From positions 124,001-188,000 of the forward strand of contig JAGTXO010000046.1 of the NCBI GenBank assembly GCA_019448385.1: a stretch of DNA of 64,000 bases, in the 5' to 3' direction. The notes beneath the pieces are model-generated. The model did not search any database, was not told the DNA's origin, and saw nothing but the letters and a program-made list of their open reading frames with translations. Each line of letters opens with the position of its first letter. The first letter of the stretch is position 1. The DNA comes from Diacronema lutheri. Taxonomy: Eukaryota; Haptophyta; Pavlovophyceae; Pavlovales; Pavlovaceae. This document shows positions 39,221 through 47,290 of this stretch, piece after piece. The translations under genes and the position numbers were made by a program.

Positions 39221-41197
39221 TCATTCCGCGTCCTCGCCGTGCGTTTCACTGGCCACTGCAGCCGCCTCGACGAGCCATGTGACGTACGGCGCGACGGCGT
39301 CGAGCTGCGGGCACGAGCCGTCGAGCGCGCAGCCGATCGGGTAGGGCCGCTCCACGCGCGCGACTCGCCACGGGCCGGCGGCCGCCGCGCCGCCATGCGT
39401 CCTCGCATCCACGCCCGCGGCGAGCGCCAGTGCGCGCGCCTCACGCACGCTCCGCGCGAGCCGCGCGAGCTCGCACAGCTGGCCGAGGGGGAGCAGGACA
39501 TCAGCGTGCGCGCCCGTCTGCGCGCCGCCGGCGGGCTGCTCGGCGGCGTCCGCCGCGCTCGGCGCGGCGAGCCGCGGCGCGGCGTGCAGCGCGGCGTGCG
39601 CGCGCTCGCGTACCCCAAGCAGCGCAGCGATGCGGCCGTGCACGCGCCGCTCGACGTGCAGCAGCTGCAGCACGCGACCGACGACGTGACGCGCGCACTC
39701 GTCGTGTGACAAGCTGCTCAGCAGCACGCACAGCACGTCGAGAAGCAGCGAGCGCGGAGGCGCGGGCACCTCGCGCCGTCCATCGGAAGGCCCGCCGCGC
39801 CGGTGCGTGTGCGCCGGCGTGGGCGCGTCAGTCGGGTCGTAGAGCGCAGTCACGCCCTCATCGGCGGCGTCGTCGCCTTCAGTGCCGCCCTCGCGCGCAT
39901 CGCGGGCGCCATCAATGAAATGGAGCAACCAGGCTTGAAGGGTGGGTCGCCTGCCTGCGCACGCCACCTCGCCTTCGCCGCCTGCTTCACCCGCCTCGCC
40001 CGCCTCGCCCGCCGCGCGGTCGCGCGCGGTGCGCGCGCGCTTGCGGACACGCGCGCCGTTGGTCGCCGCGCCGTCGCAGCTGCCGGCCGCCGCGCCGCCA
40101 GCGGGCGAGGCGATGGCGTCGGGCGCAGCGGCGAGGCGCTCCGCCGTGCCAACGATGAGCGCCATTCCAAAAGTGGCCCAATGCGCGTGCGCCGCGCGCA
40201 GGAGCGGCGCCCAGCGCTGCAGCAGCCGGTCGGCGCAGAAGGCTGATGACGGAGGCTGCCGCGGGGGCGAAGGCGGCCGCGGTGCGGTGGCGTCAACGAG
40301 CTCGCCGCCGGTGAGTCCCCGCTCGGCGGCGGGGCGAGCCGGCGCGAGCAGCCCGTCGTCAAGCAACGCGTCCACGAGCGTCGTGTGCACCGTGTTCGGT
40401 GCGAGCAGGCGCGAGAGCCGGCCAACAGCGCGCTGCGCGAGCACACCGAGGGCCGCGCGCACGCCCGCGCGGAGCCGGCGGCGCGCGGCCGAGCGCTGCT
40501 TGGGCGTCCCGGCCGGGGACGGAAGGGGGGACGGCTGCGGCGCAGCACCGGCTGCTTCGATAGCCGCCGCCGCCGCCGCCGCCGCCGCCTCGGCATCCAG
40601 CTCGTGCTCCTCACCGTCCGCCTGCCTGAGCAGCTCGAGAGAGCGCGCGCCGTACGCGCACAGCTCCTCGATCGCCTGCGCTCGCGCGGCGGGCAGTTGC
40701 GCGTGCTGCGCGAGCCAGTAGTTGGCGCTCAGCCAGCCAATCGCCTGCTCCGCCGCGAGCCGCATGCACGCGAGCGCGGGCAGCGCGTTGTGCGTCGCCT
40801 CGTGCCGCAGCTCGACAAACCACGGCGGGAGGCCGAGCTCTCGCGCGATTGACACCACCGACCTAGCGTGCGCGCCCTTCTGGCCCGCATCGACGACGCC
40901 GTTGACGAAGCGCGTGAGCGCCATCGCGTACACGAGCCGCACGCTCGTGTCGCTCGCGCCCGCCGTGGCCGGCGCATCCGCGCGCGCGCGCCGCTCGTGG
41001 TCCGCGAGCCTCGCCTCAATGAGCGCCGCCGTGGCGTCGACCGAGACGGGCACGCGCCCACGCGAGCGCCACGCCTCGACGCGGCGCAGGCCGCGGCGGC
41101 ACGTCTCCGGGTCGCCCTGCGCGTACAGCCACTCGCGCACCTGGTTCCACTCCTCCCACCCCGTCCACGGGACGAGGCGCGGGCAGTACTTCAGCAT
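39221..41197 (-). CDS. LAS1: LAS1 family rRNA-processing endonuclease
   Basis: A single exon of 658 residues. The N-terminal LAS1 domain is clear: VPWTGWEEWNQVREWLY, LVYAMALTRFVNGVVD, and the HEPN catalytic motif in ELRHEATHNALPAL (RHxxTH). The C-terminal two-thirds are Ala-rich and poorly conserved, ending AAVASETHGEDAE. LAS1 with its Grc3/NOL9 kinase partner cleaves the C2 site in ITS2 of pre-rRNA. The gene lies 91 bp upstream of OAT on the same strand. ATG 41197 gives MLKYCPRLVPW, as expected for the family. Confidence 0.9.
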   Translation of the reverse strand: MLKYCPRLVPWTGWEEWNQVREWLYAQGDPETCRRGLRRVEAWRSRGRVPVSVDATAALIEARLADHERRARADAPATAGASDTSVRLVYAMALTRFVNGVVDAGQKGAHARSVVSIARELGLPPWFVELRHEATHNALPALACMRLAAEQAIGWLSANYWLAQHAQLPAARAQAIEELCAYGARSLELLRQADGEEHELDAEAAAAAAAAAIEAAGAAPQPSPLPSPAGTPKQRSAARRRLRAGVRAALGVLAQRAVGRLSRLLAPNTVHTTLVDALLDDGLLAPARPAAERGLTGGELVDATAPRPPSPPRQPPSSAFCADRLLQRWAPLLRAAHAHWATFGMALIVGTAERLAAAPDAIASPAGGAAAGSCDGAATNGARVRKRARTARDRAAGEAGEAGEAGGEGEVACAGRRPTLQAWLLHFIDGARDAREGGTEGDDAADEGVTALYDPTDAPTPAHTHRRGGPSDGRREVPAPPRSLLLDVLCVLLSSLSHDECARHVVGRVLQLLHVERRVHGRIAALLGVRERAHAALHAAPRLAAPSAADAAEQPAGGAQTGAHADVLLPLGQLCELARLARSVREARALALAAGVDARTHGGAAAAGPWRVARVERPYPIGCALDGSCPQLDAVAPYVTWLVEAAAVASETHGEDAE

Positions 41198-41261
41198 CGC
41201 GCGCGCCGCGTGCCGTTCTCGTCACAAGTCAATTGACTGAAGACTGACGACTCCCTTCAGT

Positions 41262-41687
41262 TCAGAATGCGCCGCGCGAGGCCGCGTGCGGATCGACCAG
41301 CGTGGACGGCGTCGGCAACGCGCCGGCGGAAGGGTGCACAGAATCGGCCAAATGCGAGCGCATCGTGCTGTCGATCTCGAGCCAGCGCGCGGCGCACTCG
41401 CCCGCCGACGGCGGCTCGACGCCGGGCGGCAAGCTGATCGCTCGACGCATGTGCAGTGCGGTGCGCGCCCAGTCAAAGTGGCACGTGCGCGCCTGCAGCA
41501 CGAGCGAGCCGTCCCACTCATCGCGCCAGCGCGCGCTGCCGCCCGACGGCCGCCTCGGCTGCAGCGCCTCGTCGCGTGCAGCCGCCGTCGCTGCCGGAAG
41601 TCCGGCTCTCGCGGGCGCGTCGAGTCCGGAGCGGAGCGGCGCGGCGGGCGGCGCGCACGTCGCGCACGCGGCGTTGGCCGCTGTTAG

Positions 41688-41768
<81 letters not shown>

Positions 41769-43247
41769 GAGTGCCGGCTGCGCCGCATCAGGCGCGTGTG
41801 CGCGACACACGTTGGCCCGCTCGGCTTGGAGCGCAGCGCCGGCCGGCCGGTGGGCACTCGTTGTGGAGGCCCCCGGCGCCGCTGCGCACGGCGGCGGCGG
41901 CGGCGGCGCGCGCGCGCTCGGCCGTGCGCCGAGTGCTGCGCCGAGGTCGCGCAGCGAGAGGGGAGGCGACGTCGACGGCCGTGCGAGCCCGTCGAGTGGC
42001 GACGCCAGCCGAGTCGAGCCGCTCGCCGCGCTCGTGCTCGAGCTCGCGGCCCCCGCGCCCGCGCCACCGCCGCCACCGCCGCCGTCCGCGTCGCGTGCGC
42101 TCTGCGTGCCATCCATCCCTCCCGCCGCGCCCGCCTCCCTCGAGCCGCGTCGCAAAAGCGCGAGCCTCTTCTTCTCCATCATGAACGCCGTGTTGCGCTT
42201 CACGCGCTCAACGCGCTCGAGCTGCTGGCGCGCGCGCTCGTCGCGCTCGCCCTGCTCACCGCCGCGCATCCACGCCTCGGCCGCGCCGCGCTCGGGCGCA
42301 TCGATCGGGTGGTCGTCCAGATACGAGAGCGATGGGAGGGCCGTGATCAGAAACTTTCGGTATGAACCTTTCTGCGCCGAGATGGCCTGGACGAGCGGGT
42401 TGCCCTGCAAGTAGAGCACGCGCGCGCTCGTGCGGAGGGAGAGCAGCGGCTCGAGCGCCTCCGCCGGCAGCGCATTCCGGCGGAGGTCGAGGACGTCAAG
42501 CGTCGGCGCGCACTCCCGAAGGTGGTCGAGGGCGTGCGGGCTGCTCAACCGGTTGGCCGCGAGGTACAAGGAGGAAAGGCTGCGCAGGCACGCCAGGCCA
42601 TCGACGTGCGTGAGCAGGTTGTGCGACAAGTCGAGGCGCACGAGCTGCGGCGCGCCGAGCAGCGCATCGCCGACCTGCTGGATCTGGTTGTGGTGTGCAA
42701 TCAGCGCGAGAAGCGATGGCAGCGCAAGGTGCTCAAGGGAGCGTAGCAGGTTGTGCTCGACGCGCAGCTGGCGAAGCCTGGAGAGCTCGGGCAGGCAGGC
42801 GGGGAGCCGCTCCCAGCCAGAGCACGAGAGGTCGAGCGTCGAGTTGAGCTCGAGCGTACGGTAGCCGCCCTGCCGACGCAGCGCCTCCATCAGCTGCTCG
42901 CGCGGTGGGTCGCGCTCCGCGGCGGGCGCGGCGGCGAGGGGCGGCGACGGGACGTCCGCATCGTTGCGCCGACAATCCGCATAGTCATCGCCGTAGCGCG
43001 CAGCGACGAGCCGGGCGAGGCGTTCGCTCGGCTCGAGGATGCCGACGAGCCCGCGGCAGATCGGGCACTCCAACTTGTAGTCGTCGGCGTAGAGGTCGGG
43101 CGGGCAGAGTGCGCGCTGGATGCAATGCCGACAGAACGCGTGGCCGCAGCTGGTGAGCATCGGCTCGAGGAATGGCTGCATGCAGATGGGGCAATCGAGG
43201 TCCAGCGCCTCATTCGCCTCGGCCACCGCGGCCTGCTGCGCCGCCAT
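41262..43247 (-). CDS. RING finger plus leucine-rich-repeat protein with polyglutamine
   Basis: 661 residues from ATG 43247 (MAAQQAAVAEANE). RING at about 17-70: CPICMQPFLEPMLTSCGHAF, CRHCIQ and ECPICRGL. It is followed by SDS22-like LRRs at about 140-310 (LPELSRLRQLRVEHNLLRSL, QLVRLDLSHNLLTHVDGLAC, LSSLYLAANRLSSPHALDHL) and an LRR-cap YLDDHPIDAPERGAA of the kind in DNAAF1/LRRC proteins. A coiled coil, a long low-complexity region with 25 Gln, and a conserved C-terminal acidic stretch follow. Likely an E3 ligase with LRR substrate recognition. Its start is 19 bp from the divergent DMAC1-like gene. Confidence 0.8.
41691..41765. repeat. (CTG)25, polyglutamine codons on the - strand
   Basis: Twenty-five uninterrupted CTG triplets; read as CAG they encode Gln25 in the RING-LRR protein. 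Confidence 0.97.
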
Positions 43248-43266
43248 CGAAGGTAGTGGACCGTCG
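43248..43266. promoter_or_regulatory. 19-bp divergent gap between two start codons
   Basis: The RING-LRR and DMAC1-like ATGs are separated by only 19 bp. Confidence 0.55.
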
Positions 43267-43482
43267 ATGGCGGCACGCTCGGCCGACGATTGCACGCAGT
43301 GCAAGCTGATCGGAGGCGGAACGATGCTGGCCGTCGGAGCATACTTTTTCCTGCAGACTATGTCGCTGCGGCGAGTGCCCACCGAGCTCACAAACGCGCG
43401 CTTCCACACGGCCGTCGGCACCGTCTTCACATCGATGGGCGTGTATCGCCTCGCCACGCCGCTCAAGACGCAGGCAGCGTGA
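43267..43482 (+). CDS. DMAC1/TMEM261-like (DUF4536) small mitochondrial membrane protein
   Basis: A 71-residue protein. DDCTQCKLIGGGTMLAVGAY carries the Cys-x2-Cys-Lys entry and first membrane helix of DUF4536 proteins, then RFHTAVGTVFTSMGVYRL forms the second. In animals DMAC1 assembles the distal membrane arm of complex I. The first plausible ATG is 43267 (MAARSADD); longer starts overlap the divergent RING-LRR gene. Short but convincing in pattern and topology. Confidence 0.7.
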   Translation: MAARSADDCTQCKLIGGGTMLAVGAYFFLQTMSLRRVPTELTNARFHTAVGTVFTSMGVYRLATPLKTQAA

Positions 43483-43828
43483 CGCGCGCACGCGCACGCC
43501 GCAGTTGACGCCCGACTCTGGGTGATTGGCCTGGTGTCGCGTCGGCGGTGCGGCTACGCAGTCGTCGTGCACAGCCTCGCCCGTAGCACCGTCAACTTTG
43601 TCGCTGGCGCAGATGTCCTCGCCACAAGGGCCGTGGCCCGTGACCCAGGCCGTGAGCCGGTGATGGTGAGACGGAGCGGCGGGAATGAGTCCCGCACCTG
43701 TAACTTAGTCACGCACCGGCGCACGGCCGGGCCGGCGCACGGACCGGCGCACGGGCCGTGCACCGCGACCGTCTGACCGTTGACAGGTTCTCGGCTCATC
43801 GCCGTCGGCCGTGACCGGCCAAGCCGTG
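43483..43828. other. intergenic convergent region with small repeats
   Basis: No gene seen. Around 43715-43762 a 12-bp unit like CCGGCGCACGGR recurs about three times and can fold back on itself. Confidence 0.5.
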
Positions 43829-44671
43829 TCATCTCGGCTCCAAACGCACGCGATAGAGTCGCATGGCCTCCCAGTGCCCGAGGCACATCCACCTCACCCG
43901 CTCCCAGAACGGGAGCGAGGCTGTCAAGTCTCGCGCAACGCCGTCACCGAGCAGCTCGTGCTCGAGCGCGAGTCCTGCGCCGGCCGCGGCGCGCTCGAAG
44001 GCCTCGATCGCCGGGTCAAGCGCGCTCGCCGCGACGGTGGCGCTCGGCATCCCAGTCAGCGCGCTCATCCCGGCGACCGCGCCGCCAGAGAAGCGATCGA
44101 CGAGGACGAGCGCGACCTCGAGCTTCGGGTTCGCTACGAGCAGGTGCGCAAGCCGGTCGACGAGCTGCTGGCCACCGGCGCCGTGGTACACGACGTCGGC
44201 TGCGAGCACGTGCGTTACGGCGCGCATGTCGCACGGCGGCTCGTCGTTCATGTCCCACGACGCGCAGCGCACAACGCGCGCCGCGCCGTTGCGCTCAACA
44301 TTTGCACCGCAGTTGCTCAGCGACTGGGCGCATCTGTCGGTGGCGAGCACGGAGTGCACGCAGCCGGGCGGAGAGGCGAGCGCGAGGCCAATGGCGGTGA
44401 GGCCGCATCCCGCGCCGATCTCGAGCACCACCGCGCCCTCCTCGTCGCGCCAGCTGTCGAGCGCCCAGTGGAGCATCACGTGGCTCGCCGGCCACAGGTG
44501 GCACCCAATAGGCGGCGGCGATCGGCGCTCGCGGATGCGCAACGCGCACCGCCGCTCGCCGCGCACGATGATGATGTGCTCGCGCGCGCGCCACGGCGAC
44601 GCGCCGAATGCCGCCACGGCCCCCGCTCCTGCCGCGAAGCCCAACGTGGCTCCCAGGACGCGTCTCGCCAT
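43829..44671 (-). CDS. METTL21-like lysine methyltransferase
   Basis: 280 residues from ATG 44671. The N terminus MARRVLGATLGFAAGAGAVA is a hydrophobic anchor or signal. The SAM-binding motif I is VVLEIGAGCGLTAIGLALA, preceded by GCHLWPASHVMLHWALDSW (the W-P-A motif of the METTL21 group), with post-motif AVTHVLAADVVYHGAG. These enzymes methylate lysines on chaperones and elongation factors; the membrane-targeting start would put this one in an organelle or the secretory path. Three imperfect 18-bp repeats lie just upstream. Confidence 0.8.
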   Translation of the reverse strand: MARRVLGATLGFAAGAGAVAAFGASPWRAREHIIIVRGERRCALRIRERRSPPPIGCHLWPASHVMLHWALDSWRDEEGAVVLEIGAGCGLTAIGLALASPPGCVHSVLATDRCAQSLSNCGANVERNGAARVVRCASWDMNDEPPCDMRAVTHVLAADVVYHGAGGQQLVDRLAHLLVANPKLEVALVLVDRFSGGAVAGMSALTGMPSATVAASALDPAIEAFERAAAGAGLALEHELLGDGVARDLTASLPFWERVRWMCLGHWEAMRLYRVRLEPR

Positions 44672-44675
44672 TTTC

Positions 44676-44742
44676 CACGTCTTTTCAATGTTTTCCCTTT
44701 CACAGTGCACGTCTTTAATGTTTTGCACGTCTTTAATGTTTT
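44676..44742. repeat. tandem repeat upstream of METTL21-like gene
   Basis: Two exact copies of GCACGTCTTTAATGTTTT (44707-44742) and a degenerate third nearer the start codon, in a relatively AT-rich patch 5-71 bp upstream of the ATG. Confidence 0.85.
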
Positions 44743-45321
44743 TCCGTCTCGGCTCGCGAAGGGCGCGCGCCGCGCCAGCGCATGTTTCGCCAAGTCGCTG
44801 CGCGTTTGGGCGCTCAGCAGCAACACTGGCCTCGACGCCATCGACTTTCGTCCGAGCATCCCGCTCGCCCCGTGCGCGTGGATGGCCGTCGTCGTTTTCG
44901 CGCGCAGCACATCAGCCCCCGACGCCGCGCGTGGACGGGCGAGCTGGCGCCCCGCCCCAATCGCTCTTCGAGCAAGGTCTTCTTCACGTGCACGCACTCG
45001 ATCGTTTCCAACGCTGATCACGTTCGCACATCCAAGCCGCAAGGATGCGCAGAAGCGCGCTCTCTGATGTTGCCTGCGTGTTTGTGTGTGTGTGTGGGGG
45101 GGGGGGGGGCACGAGCTGCGCGCCGACGCCACCCACCTGCGCGCCAGCCGCGTCGATCCGCGCGCTCGCGCGCCAGAGCGCCGCGCACGCGCTTGGCGGT
45201 CCGCCTGTGGGCGTCGTGCTTGTCCTCGCGCGCCGGCCGGGGACGGCGGTCGCCGGGGTCGGCACGGAATGCGCGGGAAGCGAAGGCGCGACAAAGTGGC
45301 GTGCCCTGCCTGCCACGCGCG
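44743..45321. other. intergenic stretch with poly-G/GT block
   Basis: No confident gene. 45079-45109 is (GT)n then 14 G; on the - strand it reads poly-C, (CA)n, AAACACGCAG, the same layout as the 3' end of the OAT intron. Confidence 0.5.
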
Positions 45322-46257
45322 TCAGAACCACTCGTGCACCCACACGCCCGCGCGCATGAGCTCGCGCATCATGTGCAGGCAGTCCGTGTAGCCATGCGCG
45401 GACACGATCGACGGCGTCTCGCGGTGATGGCACTCGAAGAAGAGCTCGTCGATGAGCGTTACGTTCCCGCCCGGCAGCAGCATGCTCGGCAGCAGCTCCC
45501 ACTCGCCGTTCTCCACGTCCATCTTGACCGTTACAAAGTCGCTCGGCCGGATGTGCCGGTTGAGGAACTCGACAAAGTCGATCATAGGAACGGAGAGGCT
45601 CTTGCCGAAGGATCGGGACGGGCCAAGCCGGCTGCCCCACTGGTGACTCAGATCGTGCGACTTGTCCCGGGAGACCAGGAACGCCGTGTCGTTGCGCACG
45701 CCGACCGCCGCGGCGTGGTACTCGAGCCGCGCGACGCGCACCGCGTTCGAGACGCGCGCGTGCGACTCGCGGTGGGCGAGATTGGGCTCGAAGGCGATGA
45801 CGTCAAAGAGCGAGGCGTTGGGATACGTGCTCAGGAACCAGCCGACGGAGCCCGTCCGCTCCCACTGCTCGCCGCCGGCCTGGAGCGGGTACGATTTGTA
45901 GATGGCGTTTGCGCCGAGGTCGATGTACACGTTGCGCGCGCCGTCCGCGCGCGCCGGCCACGAAGGCAGCATGTTGCCGAGCAGATGCGCGTTGACAGAT
46001 GCCTTCCGCCGCCGTGTCTCCGCCTGCAGCTGCGCGGAGCCGCGGCATCGCAGGCCCAAGGACACGCTCGCGCGCCGCTGTTGGCAGCTCTCGCCCGCCG
46101 CGAGCAGGCTGAAGCCTTCGTGCCGCTCGAAGAGATGCGTGTAGCGCCACGCGCACGTCGATCGCCACGGCACCTCGTGCGGCACGCACGGCGCGGGCCG
46201 CACGGCCCTGCCGACGCCGCAGCCGAGGAGCAGCGCACCGAACAGGTTCCCGCCCAT
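45322..46257 (-). CDS. FkbM-family SAM methyltransferase, secretory
   Basis: 311 residues from ATG 46257 (MGGNLFGALLLGCGVGRAV, a signal or anchor). FkbM features: VYIDLGANAIYKS (motif I), FDVIAFEPNLAHRE, VKMDVENGEWELLPSML and LIDELFFECHHRE. The family O-methylates sugars and related groups; with a secretory leader, a glycan substrate is likely. An in-frame ATG at 46329 adds a polar leader and is less likely. The foldback element described next is inserted 154 bp upstream of this start. Confidence 0.85.
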   Translation of the reverse strand: MGGNLFGALLLGCGVGRAVRPAPCVPHEVPWRSTCAWRYTHLFERHEGFSLLAAGESCQQRRASVSLGLRCRGSAQLQAETRRRKASVNAHLLGNMLPSWPARADGARNVYIDLGANAIYKSYPLQAGGEQWERTGSVGWFLSTYPNASLFDVIAFEPNLAHRESHARVSNAVRVARLEYHAAAVGVRNDTAFLVSRDKSHDLSHQWGSRLGPSRSFGKSLSVPMIDFVEFLNRHIRPSDFVTVKMDVENGEWELLPSMLLPGGNVTLIDELFFECHHRETPSIVSAHGYTDCLHMMRELMRAGVWVHEWF

Positions 46258-46406
46258 CACTCCGCCATGTCCGTCGTCAGCATGGCGCCGCGGCCTGCCG
46301 TCGATGGCCGATGGGTCATGCGGGCTCATGCCCCGAATCAGAGTCAAAAGACAGGTCACAGGACTTGAAGAAGGCTCTTGGGTCACGGCGATGCCCTGCG
46401 GCGCTG

Positions 46407-47222
46407 CGTGCTGTTGGGATAAAGTAGCAGACTATACGAGTCAGCTACTCCGACGTCGGAGTAGCTGACTCGTATAGTCTGCTACTCTATACTAACGGCG
46501 CTTACGTCAGGACAGCGGGGTCAGCACCAGCTGCGGGGGAATCGAGTAGCTACTTTATCCCAACATAACCCGAGTTCGATCTGGGAAGTTTGTGACGGAG
46601 TTGGCTCTCTCCGCTCGGGCACAGCATGACAGCATGTCACCCGAGACGCCCGAGCTACCTAGCACTCGGCACGTTCGTCACCGCCAGGTACTGTGTGCAC
46701 CAGTCACCTGCGCGGCCCCGCGTCCCACACTGAACGTGTGGGACGCCATGCTTTCCTATCTCCCGGGAAAGCACCGGTCCCGCCCCGCCGGACTGATCCC
46801 AAAGACATGCGTTCACCCAGATTCGAACTCGCGCCATGTTGGGATAAAGTAGCAGACTATGCGAGTCGGCTACTCCGATCGAATCTGGGTGAACGCATGT
46901 CTTTGGGATCAGTCCGGCGGGGCGGGACCGGTGCTTTCCCGGGAGATAGGAAAGCATGGCGTCTCACATTCTTAGTGTGGGACGCGTGGCCGCGCAGGTG
47001 ACTGGTGCACACAGTACCTGGCGGTGACGAACGTGCCGAGTGCTAGGTAGCTCGGGCGTCTCGGGTGACATGCTGTGCCCGAGCGGAGAGAGCCAACTCC
47101 GTCACAAACTTCCCAGATCGAACTCGGGTTATGTTGGGATAAAGTAGCAGACTACACGAGTCAGCTACTCCGACGTCGGAGTAGCTGACTCGTATAGTCT
47201 GCTACTTTATCCCAACACGTGC
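46407..47222. mobile_element. foldback/MITE-like transposable element with 5-bp target duplication
   Basis: The element is 46412-47217 (806 bp), flanked by CGTGC on both sides (46407-46411 and 47218-47222). It begins TGTTGGGATAAAGTAGCAGA and ends with the exact reverse complement; the terminal inverted repeats are 75 bp with one mismatch and are themselves palindromic. Inside, a second inverted repeat pairs 46549-46824 with 46881-47148, differing by an 8-bp duplication and a few substitutions. A further partial terminus sits in the centre at 46837. There is no transposase or long frame; peptides predicted on the two strands mirror each other because of the inverted repeat. So it is non-autonomous, mobilised by a protein encoded elsewhere. 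Confidence 0.9.
46423..46486. repeat. perfect 64-bp palindrome in the left terminus
   Basis: Centred on CGAC|GTCG at 46454/46455, with 32 bp perfectly paired on each side. The right terminus holds a matching palindrome with one mismatch. Confidence 0.97.
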
Positions 47223-47290
47223 CAATGTGCGCCACCCTCGGCCTTGCAGAAGGGCGCCGGCGCGAGCCGCGCGCGCGCGCTCCGCGCAGC

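Noticed and set aside
45322-46386. Longer start for the FkbM protein (46329 or beyond)
   Set aside because: The added residues are polar and low complexity, and would mask the signal-anchor beginning at 46257.
46592-47001. Small frames on both strands within the foldback element
   Set aside because: The same peptide appears on each strand because of the inverted repeat. They lack conservation signs.
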